A stretch of 64,000 bases of DNA from assembly GCF_037042905.1 (NCBI RefSeq), contig NC_087256.1:31460501-31524500 (forward strand). Direction: 5' to 3'. A program made the translations under genes and the position numbers. This DNA comes from Lytechinus pictus (taxonomy: Eukaryota > Echinodermata > Echinoidea > Temnopleuroida > Toxopneustidae). This document shows, piece after piece, positions 45,916-58,212 of this stretch. The notes below the pieces were generated by a model, which was not told the DNA's origin, made no database searches, and worked only from the letters and a program-made list of their open reading frames with translations. The stretch's first letter is position 1; every line of letters starts with the position of its first letter.

Positions 45916-46518
45916 AGGGATGGTCCGGGCTGGAAATATTTATATCTAAATAAATAGAGTAAAATTCACAGAGCAAAATGCTGAAAATTTCATCAAAATC
46001 GGATAACAAATAACGAAGTTATTGAATTTTAAATTTTATCAATATTTTGTGAAAACAGTTATATGCACATCGTCATGAATATTCAATTAGGTGGACTGAT
46101 GATATCAAATCCCCACTTTCCTTTTTGTTATGCTATTACATGAAATCATAAATGTTTCATTTTTTCATACATGTGTAATTGACGTGTCTCAATTATGATG
46201 AAATAAGTTGTGGCAATAAATAACTAATGCACTTAATCAGTTGTCAACCCTATTGTTTTAGTTCTTGGTAGAAAATTTTTGAAAAAACCTAATTTCATAT
46301 GACAAAATACAAAAGAACAAGTGGGGATATGACATCATCAGCCCACATAATGAATATTCATGAGACATGCCTAGAACTGTTTCACCAGAATAATGCAAAT
46401 CTTTAAAATTCAATAACTTTTGATTTGTGATCCGATTTTGATCAAATTTTCAGCATTTTGCTTTGTAAATTTTACTCTATTTATTGAGATATAAATATTT
46501 CCATCCTGGACCATCCCT
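45916..46518. mobile_element. TTAA-type foldback MITE (AGGGATGGTCC termini)
   Basis: Ends AGGGATGGTCCGGGCTGG and, complemented, AGGGATGGTCCAGGATGG, flanked by TTAA (45912-45915) and CTAA (46519-46522, one change). The halves stay complementary for roughly 290 bp each (AATATTTATATCT, AGCAAAATGCTGAAAATTT, ATCGGAT.ACAAAT), so the full element is one long hairpin. Confidence 0.85.
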
Positions 46519-46522
46519 CTAA

Positions 46523-46694
46523 GTTGAACCACCACCCCCAGGCCAATTATGAATGAGTCAGAAACTGTCGTGGTGCCATATTGATGAGCCATTGGACAAC
46601 CCAGGCCTAACCCCACCACATTGTTTTCAAAATTGAAACAGAAATTAGGCCTAGATTTTCAAAAGGAAAATACACAGTTCAGCCCCCCCCCCCC

Positions 46695-46731
<37 letters not shown>

Positions 46732-48080
46732 AAGTGATATGTGTGTGGCTGTAGTGAGGTCGACGAACAAAAGACAAGCGTAACAAAGGCCTCTACAAGA
46801 TTTCGTTGTTTTAATATATCAATCTGATATCAAATCCGTACAATCAATCCAATCGAATTTAGCCAATTTCACTAGGAATCTGATCCATTATTCCAATTAG
46901 TCCTATTAATCCTTTGAATCCAAATGGTACTTTTAATCCAGTTTGAACCAATTAGTACGTTTAATCCGTGAAAACTGTGGAGTCAATGATAAAGAAAAAG
47001 GAATCATAAATACCAGCAAAATGAAACATCTTAAGTTACCAATAAAGTAACATCAATTCTTTGGAAAACCTGAATAGCCTTGTCTCAACTAAATTCTAAA
47101 TTCTATCCACTGTATGTGTTATTTTTACTCATTATAGGTTTGCTTGAACTACATGTACAAACAGAATTCAGTTTTGCTCTCATTACAATTATAAGAATGC
47201 AAGTATAAATCAACGATCATTCTTTATATATCATAGAATAAATGTAGTACACAATGTAGCTTCATGTAATAACTAATCAGTCTTATTTGATTACAAGGGG
47301 ATGCAATGAGCCTGGTATAGCTTGTACATACATTATACATACTACATACACATTATCATTTGTCATTATGAACCAAGAAAAAGATCTCTAAAATTTAACT
47401 TTATGCTTAGACCATAATAAAAAAATACATAACATAAAACATTAACTAACCTCTTTGCTTGCTTTCTCGAGTAAATTAAATGTCTTCTGAGCCAGGATGT
47501 TTCTGATTTTGAAGGGCAAAATCCTGGTCCCTCACACAACCCAATGTCCAAAAATCAAATGCACTGTCATGGTGCTATGTAAGTGTACTCATTGACTAAG
47601 GGAGTGCTAGATACAAATGTGTTAATCAGGTAGTGCAATAGTGAAAGTATATATATACAAAAACTGCTAAATCACTTCTGCGCTAATTTTGATGTGCTAA
47701 TTTATAAGTTTAGATGTACTTTCATCGCAATGTGTATTTTACCCACATGCATCTTTAAATATAATAAGGACATAAGATGACAATATTGTTAGTCCGGATG
47801 ATGTATCCTCATTCTTGTCATAGTCTTTTACATGACGAGTGCATAAGAAATAAGTGGATGTGAAAATAACAAATTAACTGATGTAAATTCTTCTCATTCA
47901 TCTACTAGTAATCGTATCGCAATCAATATAAGAAATTAAATTTTCAAACTGGAAATCAACTCACTGTTGCGACGTTTCGCCAATTATCGATTGGTTTCTT
48001 CGGGCGAATGACGATCTCGATGAAGGGGAGAGGCCCTTATAATGTTTGAGAATGTGCAGATACGGCGCGCACTGAACTAT
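46523..48080. other. No gene recognised
   Basis: AT-rich spacer of ~1.5 kb. At 46682-46726 a run of C is followed directly by ~30 A. Nothing else recognised on either strand. Confidence 0.45.
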
Positions 48081-49154
48081 CAGGCGCGGATCCAGGAGGG
48101 GGCCGAGCCGGCCCCGGCCCCCCCCCCCTATTTTTTGACAACCTGCAGACAAAGTGTACTATAGGAAAAACACTAAAGAAAAGTAGGAAAGAGGTATCAT
48201 ACCCAGGATGTGTAATTTACAACCTCGTAACGGCCGGCCCGACCCCGAAAGGAAGAAAAGGGTGAGGGGAAGAATTGGAAAAAGAACTTTATATAAAAAA
48301 TTTCGCTCGCGCTTCGCGCTCGCATTGCCTGTGCCAATGAATCCCATTCAAGAGGATTAAATGACACTTATATATCCAGATCTGAAATCAATTTGCACAC
48401 AATATTTTAGCTCGCACATCAAGCTTTAATTATTTTGTTTGTTTTACACAAATTGTTTATATCAAAATTTTCAGCTCGCGCTGCGCGCTCGCATTGTTTG
48501 ATTTGTGAGTTACCTATCCTCTTTGGAAATTCTTACCAAAATTTGTCAAAATGCTCCTTTATCATGTCAGTATATAAAAAATTGAGCTTGTGCTTCGCGC
48601 TCGCATTTAATTGTTTGAGACACACAGCTTTTTCTGTATTTAAATAAAAACGCGCTTAGACTGTCCAGTTTTCAGGTCGGAATATCAAACATTTTGAGCT
48701 CGCGCTTCGCACTCTCATTATTTAATTGGTGATACTTGTATCCTCTTCATTAATCACTAAAAACAGTCCTAATTGAGTCCCTTTTCACGTTACTATGATA
48801 AAATTTCGGCTCGCGCTTCGCGCTCGCATTGTTTAGTTGGATACTTATCTTTTTCATGATTATAAAATCTCCTCAGAATCTTCAGGTCTAAGGACATAAA
48901 ATATCAAAGAATTTGAGCTCGCGCTTCGCGCTCGCATTATATATTAAGACCACATGAGATACCTTATCTTGTTTATAACAATAAAAACTAACATATACTT
49001 AAAACTTCAGTCTCTAGTTAGGACTACCCCCTGAACACCCCCCCCCAAAAAAAAAAAAAAAAAAATCAGATTATAGCGGCCAATCGAGAAAAATGTTGAT
49101 GAAAATATTTTTCGGCCCCCCCCCCTCTATTGGCGAAAGCTGGATCCGCCCCTG
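48081..49154. mobile_element. hAT-like element with CAGG(C/G)GCGGATCCAG ends and 5-bp duplication
   Basis: ACTAT flanks both ends (48076-48080, 49155-49159). Termini CAGGCGCGGATCCAG and, complemented, CAGGGGCGGATCCAG. Next to both ends are poly-C runs, and at the right one of these passes into poly-A (49039-49062). Between 48300 and 48930 about seven GC-rich motifs (CTCGCGCTTCGCGCTCGCAT and variants) lie 95-120 bp apart in one orientation. No transposase. A 5-bp duplication is known for some hAT groups. Confidence 0.75.
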
Positions 49155-49204
49155 ACTATGTCTATAGCGCGCCTGAATTGAAAAGATTCCAAGTCGTCTT
49201 TCGC

Positions 49205-49470
49205 ACGCTGGACATAGTTTGATTTGATTTGATTGATTAATTTTCACATTCCAATAACAAAAGTATATACAAGTGTAATCTTTGTTTTTTCTTAGCATAA
49301 CATAACAATAAGCAAATGACATAATTAATAACATATGCATATAAACAATCTAACAATCTAATTGAAATATATTCATACCTGATAAATTTCTTTTTTTTTA
49401 TTATAAAAACAAATAGCAGAAAAAAATTATATATATACATATATAGAATAATACATTTTGAAATGTGGGA
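49205..49470 (-). mobile_element. Probable LINE 3' tail, minus strand
   Basis: Minus-strand AT-rich sequence ending in (AATC)n (49208-49230), as in the LINE end at 27385. No coding part. Weak call. Confidence 0.3.
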
Positions 49471-49726
49471 GACCTTCATCTTAAGCTTAGAGCTTGAAAT
49501 TGATAAAGGCCTCAAAGGAAAGGGGAAGGAAAATCAGACAAACAGTGCAATAAAAGAGATTTATCTTTTCTTGCACAAAATAGGAATTAGTTCAGTGCAC
49601 ATTGTATCTGCACATTCTAAAAAATTTAAGTTCTTGCCCCATAGATTTTTGTGCCTAGTTTTTGTGGCTAGTTTTTGTGGCTCAACTTACCCCATGGGTT
49701 GGGCAAGTTGAGTCATTTGACATCTT

Positions 49727-52700
49727 TTTTTTTTTTAAGGTGATGTACAGTGCCTTCCAGTATGGGGTAGAAAGTTACTTAAACTAAAGGTAAAAAAATG
49801 TTTCCCCAGAATTAAATCTTATTCAATATCACCATCATTTTCTCGTAACTCTTCACAAGTTGGTAATGAGACTTTTAATCACCTTGATACATCCAGTAGG
49901 CCTACTGGTAGTTTTGAAAATGATTTTCAGGAACCATCACATCAACTGAGAAAGGGTAAAATTAATCAATTAGTAAATGGTTCAGTTCCTAGGTTTAGAA
50001 ACAGAGGCTTAAAATTTGCTCATTTGAATATTCACAGTTTAATTGCTAAAATTGATGAACTTAGATTACTTCTGAGAAATTCATCATTTGATGTTGTCGG
50101 ATTGAATGAGACACTTTGCGACTCAATGATTGATGATTCTGAATTGCGTATTGATGATTATGTCTTATTACGTAGAGATCGTACGAGACACGGCGGTGGT
50201 GTGGCTGTATACATATCGAAGAAGTTCAATTACAAAAGAAGGGATGATCTGATTTCACCAAATTTAGAATGTATTTGGTTTGAATTGCATTATCCAAACA
50301 AGTCTCCAATTCTGGTTGGGGAGTTTTATAGACCTCCGAATTCTCATGTTGATTTCTTTGAAGAATTAGACAGAAACTTGGATGCTGCTCTCTTGGAAGA
50401 TATGAGCAGTATGATATTGGGTGATTTCAACTGTGATTGTATGCCACAACAAAATGATGTGAATGGGGAAAAAATAATGTTTTATACAAATATGTACGGG
50501 CTGAGTCAGCTAATTGATACTGCTACAAGAGTCACAAATACCTCTGCCACTTTAATTGATTTGATATTTGTATCAGACAAAGAACTATACAGTGAATGGG
50601 GAATATTTGAAACTAGTATAAGTGATCATTATTTGGTGTATACAATTCGCGATTTCAGTGCTAAGATGTATAAAGATTCCGAATTTGCAGAATTTCGTTC
50701 ATTTAAAAATCTTGATGAGGAAACATTTTATAGTGAATTGAGAAATATTCCTTGGCAGGTCGTAAAAGATATAGATGATGTTGATGTTGCTTGGGATGTA
50801 TGGTTGACTTTTTTCAATGATGTAATCAACAGGCACATTCCCTTTTGTAAAAAGCGGATAAGAAAAAAAGCTTGTCCTTGGATATCTGACGAGGTCGTCA
50901 AGCTAATGAAGGAACGTGATAAGGTTCTAAAAACAGCTAAAGTTAACAAAAATAATGATATTTGGGACACATACAAATTTCTGAAAAATAAAGTTATTCA
51001 TCTCATGAAAAAAAGTAAAAAAGAATATAATGCTAACCAGATTTCACAAAATCAAAACAATAGTAAGAAAATGTGGAGATGTTTGAGAGAACTTGTGCCC
51101 AAGTCATTACCTATTTCTCCCAACACCATAAACGTAGATGGAACAGATGTGTCGGGCAATGCAAATATTGCTGAAGCATTTAATGAATTTTTCATTTCAA
51201 ATGCTACTAATATTACTAAGGACCTGCAAAGGGATGCGTCTCAACAGAGAGTTCAAGTAGAAGATGATACAAATGTTGGTTCAATTCACTCTCAATTTGA
51301 GCTAGAGTTGATTACTAGAGATTTTGTTTTGAAACAGATTGATAATCTGAGTATAGATAAATCAACTGGGGAAGATCATGTCAGCTGCAAACTTTTAAAG
51401 ATGACAAAAAATGTTATCGCAGAGTCCCTTTGTGCTATTATTAACAAATCCCTTACTACTGGAGTTGTTCCTCGTAAATGGAAAAAGGCTCGGGTAGTAC
51501 CAATATTTAAATCTGGTGATATGTCTTCGTTGAATAATTACCGCCCAATTTCTATATTACCAATCGTGAGTAAAATTTTAGAAAGGGCTGTTCACCAACA
51601 GCTAAGTGAATTCTTGGACGTGAATGATTTATTACACCCAAATCAATCTGGTTTTCGGCCTATGCATTCAACAACTACTGCCCTTGCAAAACTTGTAAAT
51701 CAGTGGTCGTTAAACATTGATAACAATTTAATTTCTGGAGTTGCGTTCATAGATCTTCGGAAGGCCTTTGATACCGTGGACCATGAGCTGCTTTTAAAGA
51801 AATTAACTTGCATTGGTTGTAGTAAGAGGACTATCACTTGGTTCAAATCATATTTATTTGATCGACAACAAGTGACACAATTTAAAGGAGCCAAATCGCA
51901 CCCTTCAATCGTCAAATTAGGCGTGCCACAAGGGTCAATTCTAGGTCCCCTTTTATTTTCAATATATGTTAATAGTTTACCTGAATGTATTCATGAAGGT
52001 ATTATAGATATGTACGCTGACGACACGACACTTACCGTCAGTGCGAATGATGCGACAGTTTTGGAAGAAAAATTAACTGTTGCATTAAACAAGGTCATGG
52101 CATGGATTAAAGATAATCAGGTCGTCCTCAACACTGAAAAAACTTGTGTCATGATAATAGGTTCTCGTGCTAATCTCAGGAAAATAGATTCTTTCACGAT
52201 TTTGTTAAACGGTGATTTGATAAATAGAGTTCAATTCACCAAATGCTTAGGAGTTTTGATAGATGAAGAACTGATATGGTCAAAACAAATAGAAAATGTA
52301 TGTAAACTTACTCAGAAAAGCATTGGCATAATAAAGAGAGCGAAAAGTTCTTTGCCTGTGCAGTCCTTAAAGTTGCTTTATAACAGTTTAGTGTTGCCAA
52401 GATTTGATTACTGTTCTGCTGTATGGTCGAATAGATTTCAATCCCATACAATTAAGCTGCAAAAAATTCAGAAGAGGGCTGCAAGAATTATATTGAACAA
52501 GACATACGACACACCGTCGGCTGATTTGTTCACAAGTCTTAAATGGATGACACTAGACAAACGATTTGAGCTCAGTCGCGTTTTGATGATATTTAAATGT
52601 GTCCATAATTTAGCACCTTCTTACCTTCAGGTAAACTTAACCAATCCAAATGATGTACATGAACATCATACCAGACAGAGAGACAGTGGATATTTACGCG

Positions 52701-53200
52701 TGCCCAAGTTTCGCACTGATTGTTATAAGTGTAGTCCAATCGTATCTTCAATATTTAAATGGAATAAGCTTGATAATTCAATTAGAACAGCTCCTTCTGT
52801 CATTTCATTTAAGAGAATGTTTAAAAGAACTTGTAATTTATAAATAACTTGCGGAACATCCACTGTTGTGCTTATTTTGTGTTAGCATGACCTTGATGAT
52901 TTGGTGTATATTATCAGTATTTTCAAGATGTCCTTCTTAATTAATTTGATTTATCGATATTTTATTATACGTCAAACGAGTGCCCGTCTGCGTTTTGTTT
53001 GCTGCTAAGTTTGTTAATGTTTCGTTTTACATTCAAATCCTAATGTGAATCTTAATGATGTAACATTCTGTACATACGTTATGCATTTTGTAAATATGTT
53101 TATTGTTATTCAGGGCCTCATGGAAGACCACTACTTATTGGTGAATGGGCTACCCTGTCAAAATATCAGAAATAAATAAAAAAAAATAAAATAAAAAAAT
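49727..53200 (+). mobile_element. Non-LTR retrotransposon with intact EN-RT frame
   Basis: Contains one continuous frame (49739-52843), a ~330-bp 3' UTR, a terminal hairpin (CAGGG near 53113, CCCTG near 53154) and an A-rich AATAAATAAAAA tail ending near 53200. No gag-like first ORF precedes it, so it is 5'-truncated or of a one-ORF type. Motif style places it in the Jockey/CR1/L2/Daphne assemblage; the clade cannot be fixed by eye. Target duplications were not found. Confidence 0.85.
49739..52843 (+). CDS. Retrotransposon ORF2: AP-type endonuclease and reverse transcriptase
   Basis: The frame is open from just after a TAA at 49736-49738 to TAA at 52841-52843, about 1034 codons. Endonuclease region starts at GLKFAHLNIHSL (~50006), with LNETL, RHGGGVAVYIS, FYRPPNS, GDFNCD (~50419-50436) and the catalytic SDH (50621-50629). 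The RT region has KARVVPIFKSGD, NYRPISILPIVSKILER, FIDLRKAFDTVDH (~51745), [17 protein letters not shown] (52013-52024) and CLGVLID. The C-terminal part has LYNSLVLPRFDYCSAVWS, LQKIQKRAARI and FKWNKLDNSIR. It would nick target DNA and copy the element RNA in place. Odd point: no ATG occurs in the frame before the endonuclease core; the first is the one at SMIDDSE. Initiation must be non-AUG, from a lost upstream part, or the copy is dead. Confidence 0.9.
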   Translation, partial: GDVQCLPVWGRKLLKLKVKKCFPRIKSYSISPSFSRNSSQVGNETFNHLDTSSRPTGSFENDFQEPSHQLRKGKINQLVNGSVPRFRNRGLKFAHLNIHSLIAKIDELRLLLRNSSFDVVGLNETLCDSMIDDSELRIDDYVLLRRDRTRHGGGVAVYISKKFNYKRRDDLISPNLECIWFELHYPNKSPILVGEFYRPPNSHVDFFEELDRNLDAALLEDMSSMILGDFNCDCMPQQNDVNGEKIMFYTNMYGLSQLIDTATRVTNTSATLIDLIFVSDKELYSEWGIFETSISDHYLVYTIRDFSAKMYKDSEFAEFRSFKNLDEETFYSELRNIPWQVVKDIDDVDVAWDVWLTFFNDVINRHIPFCKKRIRKKACPWISDEVVKLMKERDKVLKTAKVNKNNDIWDTYKFLKNKVIHLMKKSKKEYNANQISQNQNNSKKMWRCLRELVPKSLPISPNTINVDGTDVSGNANIAEAFNEFFISNATNITKDLQRDASQQRVQVEDDTNVGSIHSQFELELITRDFVLKQIDNLSIDKSTGEDHVSCKLLKMTKNVIAESLCAIINKSLTTGVVPRKWKKARVVPIFKSGDMSSLNNYRPISILPIVSKILERAVHQQLSEFLDVNDLLHPNQSGFRPMHSTTTALAKLVNQWSLNIDNNLISGVAFIDLRKAFDTVDHELLLKKLTCIGCSKRTITWFKSYLFDRQQVTQFKGAKSHPSIVKLGVPQGSILGPLLFSIYVNSLPECIHEGIIDMYADDTTLTVSANDATVLEEKLTVALNKVMAWIKDNQVVLNTEKTCVMIIGSRANLRKIDSFTILLNGDLINRVQFTKCLGVLIDEELIWSKQIENVCKLTQKSIGIIKRAKSSLPVQSLKLLYNSLVLPRFDYCSAVWSNRFQSHTIKLQKIQKRAARIILNKTYDTPSADLFTSLKWMTLDKRFELSRVLMIFKCVHNLAPSYLQVNLTNPNDVHEHHTRQRDSGYLRVPKFRTDCYKCSPIVSSIFKWNKLDNSIRTAPSVISFKRMFKRTCNL

Positions 53201-53569
53201 AAGGCAAGGCACTTATTTCTACAAGATTATAAGTCATATCCTAACAGGCAAAAAATGGTTCATCTTACCCCGCCTTCCATTCCCGCTTCCATTTAGCATG
53301 TTTAGCTGGTTTAATATTTTGTTCAATTATCTCCGTGCCGTCTCGAGAAAGTCCTTTCTAGTTGCCCTGAATGAGTCCATCCAGTCGCGTGGTTTATGCA
53401 TTTGTTTTCTCAACGAGCTGATGATCATTATTTCAATTCCGCGTCTATTTAGATGAACGCCATCACCGGCGAGATGCGTCGAAGGCTCAATGTTAGCGCG
53501 TTTTCGCCCAGCGTCGTACGACGCTATCTACGACGTAGAACGATCTCTTGGTTCGTGCGTCCGTCGCGC
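53201..53569. other. No gene recognised
   Basis: Short spacer between the LINE tail and the decayed hAT-like element. A 73-codon frame at 53453-53671 runs into the GC-rich motif and is not convincing. Confidence 0.4.
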
Positions 53570-54764
53570 TCAACTCTCGGAGTCAGCCTTCCTCTCATTG
53601 GCCAGAAGTTTTCAGCTGGCGGTTTGCGCTCTCAACTTAGTTTTAGGTTAGTCTGCAGGCACAGACCCTGATTGGAACTTTGATCAACAAGTGTGCCTCC
53701 ACGCAAAGACTAGCACATACTCTATTTAAATCATTATCCAGTTTCAGATCACAATATAACAAATTTTGTGTTCGCATTATTAATGTAGGATGATCCCCTA
53801 TTTCTCATCCTTTTCATGATTTACAAAACATGAATAGAGTGTCCTGTTTTTAGGTCTAAATCTCGAATTTTTCCGCTCGCGCTTGGCATCAATCGTTTAG
53901 TTATATAGCTATCTTGTTCACGATTAAAAAATTGATTAAAAATTTTCCATTCTTTATGTAGAAATGTCAAAAAATTTCAGCTCGCGCTTCGCGCTCGCAT
54001 TATTTGATTGTCGAAATAATTATGTAACATCTTCATCGCTAAGTGCAAGCAGTCATTAACAGGTCCTTAACGATCAGTTCAAATTGTATATAAACATTTT
54101 CTGCTCACGTTTTGCGCTTGCATTATTACTGTAAGGAAGATCCCAATTACTCATCTTTTTTATGATTTACAAAACATGAATACAGATTCTCGTGCTTAGG
54201 TCTTAATCTCGAAATTTTCCGCTCACGCTTCACGCTCGCATCAATTATTTAGTTTTATACCTATCCTGTTTGAGTATACAAAAAGTGCATAGAATTTCCA
54301 TTCTTTAGGTAGAAATGTCGAAAAAAAAATCAGCTCGCGCTTCGCGTTCGCATTATTTGATTGTTTAAATATGTAACGTCTTCATTGCTAACTGCAATAC
54401 CTCTTCGATCAGTTCAAAACGTGTATTAAAAATTTCTGCAAACGCGTCGCGTTCGTAGTAATTATTTAGTTGCATACATTTTTTTCAGGATAGCAAACAT
54501 TGCCCATAATGTTCAAATTTTAGGACAAAATATATATAATTTACAAAAAAAATAAATCGCACTTCGCGCTTGCATTATATAAATACGCATTATGATATTA
54601 TATATTTATGTTGATTTATGAGAATAAAGTTAAGAAGTGACTATTAGGACTACCCCTGTAAAGAAACAAACAAAAATCATCTTCGAGCGGCCGATCGGGG
54701 AAAATATGGCTGAAAAAAAATCCGCCCCCCACCCTATTGGCGAAGGCTGGATCTGCCCCTGAAC
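53570..54764. mobile_element. Decayed hAT-like element, right end kept
   Basis: Right end GGCGAAGGCTGGATCTGCCC then CTG (to 54764) matches the right end of the element at 48081-49154. About eight GC-rich motifs lie at 53605-54570, e.g. CAGCTCGCGCTTCGCGCTCG near 53979. The left end was not found; the neighbouring LINE may have displaced it. Confidence 0.55.
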
Positions 54765-54839
54765 ATGTACTAAGATAGTGGCCAAGAAGAGAGTGCCTCC
54801 AGGGTTACTTTAAATGTACGCAACGAGTTAAATGATCGA

Positions 54840-57800
54840 TAATAACAAACTTAAATCTGTTCATGATATAGACGATAATGAGGCTACCAATATTATTTGA
54901 AGATTATGTCTTTTACCGCTTCAGATAGACCTACTGTCTCCCGGGATTACCTTATTGATAAATGTTCAAAATCAATCAATCTTGTGGATGGCAAAGTTCC
55001 TTAATTACCGAAAGAAAATGTGTTTTTGCGTATTAATGTCAGGGGTATTGTCAATAAAATCGAGTCACTTCGTTATATTTTGTCAAACAATTCCATTGAT
55101 GTTCTCTGCGTTAATAAAACCTTTTGTGATGATTCAATATCTGATGATGAGATTTATCTCGATGGTTGAGGGTTGAACGCAAGGATAGAACACGCCACGG
55201 TGGAGGAGTAGTAGTGTATGTATCTGTTAAGATATTTTTTATACACGAAGGTATGACCTTGAAAACCAAGATTTAGAAATGACATGTCTTCATATCACTT
55301 TATCTTTTCAGAAAAGTATTTTGGTCATTATATAGACCCCCGTCAAGCGATGTTTCTTTTTTTTGACAGTTTTGAACAAAGTTTGGAATCAATTTTCTCG
55401 TACAATACTTCAATTGACGAGGTACTCATTTTAGGAGATCTAAATTGTGATTACAGTCAATATTGAAGGATTTGTACCTGTATCATAAATTAGAATATTT
55501 GATGAGCTCGTACAATTTCGTTCAGTTAATTGAAACCTTTACACGTGTCACAAGTAATTATTCTACAATCATTTATCTCGCTTTTACAACTCGCTCTTTA
55601 AGAGTAATCTAGCGTGGTTGCATTTTCACATCTGTTAGTGATCATTATATGATTTATTTAATACGTAAATTTACTAAATTACATTCTAGCTTCTATAACC
55701 AATATTTTTTTCCTAAAACGATAACTTACCGTCCAAAAAGATGCTGTCGAAGATCAATTATATACTCTTCTTGATTCAGCGCAATGGCATAAATTAAAGG
55801 ATATTTGTGATGTTAATGAATTTTGGAGAACATGGAAAACAATTTTTATTCATGTTTTGGACAAAGTCGCTCCTAAGAAGTCGGTAAAAGTTAAAAATCA
55901 GTCACTCCCATTGATTTCTGCTGACATTAGAAAAATGATAAGGGAACGTGACAATGTTCATTGTAAATTTTGGAAAATGAAAAATAAGATAAAATCTAAA
56001 GCTTTTATCGTTTCTTCTATAACGAGGTAACCCGGGGTTGATTAATTTGTCTTTTGCATCCGGTGTTTTCCCGATGACTGGAAGTATGCTAAGGGTTTTC
56101 CCATTATTTAAAAAAGGTGACTTTTATTATGTTTGCAATTTTCGACCAATTTCTATTTTACCGACTGTAAGCAAGATCTTTGAAAAAAAATTGTCCATTA
56201 GCAGTAACTTATGTGACTATTTGATTTCCATTAATATTCTTAGCATAGCACATTTCGGTTTTCGACCGGGCCATTCTACAGCTTTGGCTTTTGGTTCTTT
56301 TAACTGATGATTGGTTAAATGCTATAGACAGAGGTGCCTTACAGGAGCGCTTTTCATTGATTTAAGACGTGCTTTTGATAGTGTTAATGATTTTATTGAA
56401 TAAATTAAAGAATATTGGTTTAAGTGATTTGTCTTTAGCATGGTTTGATTCGTATTTAGATAACAGAAAACGATATGTTGCGATAAAAATGCTAAATCAA
56501 ATGATCGATGTATTTCCCTTGGAGTTCCACAGGGATCTATATTAGGTCCGTTACTTTTTTTGATTTACATTGATGATGTGTTAAAAGTTTTGAATCATGG
56601 AAAGTTATAAATGTACGCTGATGATCCTATATGTAAGTGCTATACGTCTATTTATGAAATACAAGTAAAACTTCAGAATAATGTTGATGCTATCGCTAAG
56701 TGGATCAAGTTAAACATGTGAAATAAGCTATGTTTAAATGATGATAAAACCAAATATATGATCATTGGAAGTAAAAATAAAACTTAAGGTATTAAAAGAT
56801 AGACAAGTGCAATTTCTATGAAGTATGAAAGTATTGAAATTGAAATGTGTAATAGTTTTAAATGTCTTGGTGTTATTATTGATGATAATTTGTTATGGTG
56901 CAATCATGTTGACTATGTATGTAGACAAGTGTTTGTAGGACTTGCCATGCTCAGAAGAGTCAAGCCATAATTATGTTGATGAAGCTTCAATGAAATTATT
57001 ATACAGTGCGTCCCACAAAAAACAAAACCGAGATTTATCGATGATTTATCATAACTTAATCGCAAATACAATAGACAAATGACTGACCTACCATTTTAAA
57101 GCTTAGAATCTCTTCTTTCATCTGAAATTACTTAGATTATTTCTCATTCACGCATGAGTGAGCAAAAACAATTTGAAAAGGGGATACCAAAAAGTCACTT
57201 GGCGGGCCGTATCTGGTTTTTCAAAAGAAAACCTTATTTTTTAAAAGTTCAATATCTGTTCTTTAATTTGATACCTCAATTACAGAAAATGGTCAAGAAA
57301 TAACAAAGTTCTGGTTATTTGAAATAAGGCTTGACTTTCAATAATTTCATAAAATGAAGAGGTTTTACAGGCAAGCGTTCAAACTCACTCGACACTCCGT
57401 TTTGTTAACGATCAGCCATGCATTAAGTCTTTTGTTACCGTGCGATAGCTTCTGTGGGAAACCGGTGAAAACACGTTTATTTAATGAAATTATGGAAATA
57501 CAAGCATTGTTTCGAGGGATCATAACTTTTTTACTACCTGACAATTTTCTGTGATTTAGGTATCAAAGAAAAGAGAAGATATTGAAATTTTTAGTCATGT
57601 GATTTTCTTTTTGAAATTCAGATACCCCCCGCCAAATGAGTTTTGGCATCCTTTCTTCGAATTGTTTTTGCCTAATCATGCGTGAATGAGGAATAATCTA
57701 AGTAATACCAGATGAAAGAGGAGATTCTAAGCTTTACATTGGTAGGTCATTTGTCTATTTTATTTATGCTTAAGTTATGATAAATCATCGCTAAATCTCG

Positions 57801-58212
57801 GTTTCGTTTTTTTCTGGGACGCACTGTATGTATGTCTCATTCAAACACAAATTGATTACTCTTGTGAAATGTGAGGGAATAGATGTTTAGGTCAAATTGA
57901 AAAGTTGACTAAATTGCAAAAGAGGGCAGCAAGACTTATTTTAAACTGTAATATATACACTCCCTCTAATTAAATGTTTACTCGTTTAAGCTGGATGCCT
58001 TTTAATAAAAAAGTAGAATATTACTGTACATAATGCTGTCACTTATACGTCTGTATATTAACAATATGAACTGATGATTGCATATGTATTATCACAATTA
58101 CTTGTTTTTAATTGTATATAGTTGATTTTTTTGTTATCCAGGGTCTCATGGAAGATCAACTGTTGTTGAATGAGCTACCCTGGTGAAATATGAATAAATA
58201 AATAAATAAAAA
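54840..58212 (+). pseudogene. Decayed non-LTR retrotransposon related to the intact copy
   Basis: Pieces in changing frames follow the intact element's order: [104 protein letters not shown], then after the MITE LQKRAARLILN. Many stops and frameshifts and a gap between the endonuclease and RT parts (near 56030). The 3' hairpin (CCAGGGT near 58138, ACCCTGG near 58177) and (AATA)n tail correspond to the intact copy's, with changed but still pairing bases. Related family, clearly older. Confidence 0.85.
57004..57826. mobile_element. Tc1/mariner-like MITE inside the decayed LINE
   Basis: TA on each side (57002-57003, 57827-57828). Termini CAGTGCGTCCCACAAAAAA and, complemented, CAGTGCGTCCCAGAAAAAA, continuing ACCGAGATTTA and CGATGATTTATCATAACTTA on both sides. 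823 bp, no transposase. It splits the LINE between KLLYS and the following RT-end segment, so it arrived later. Confidence 0.85.
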
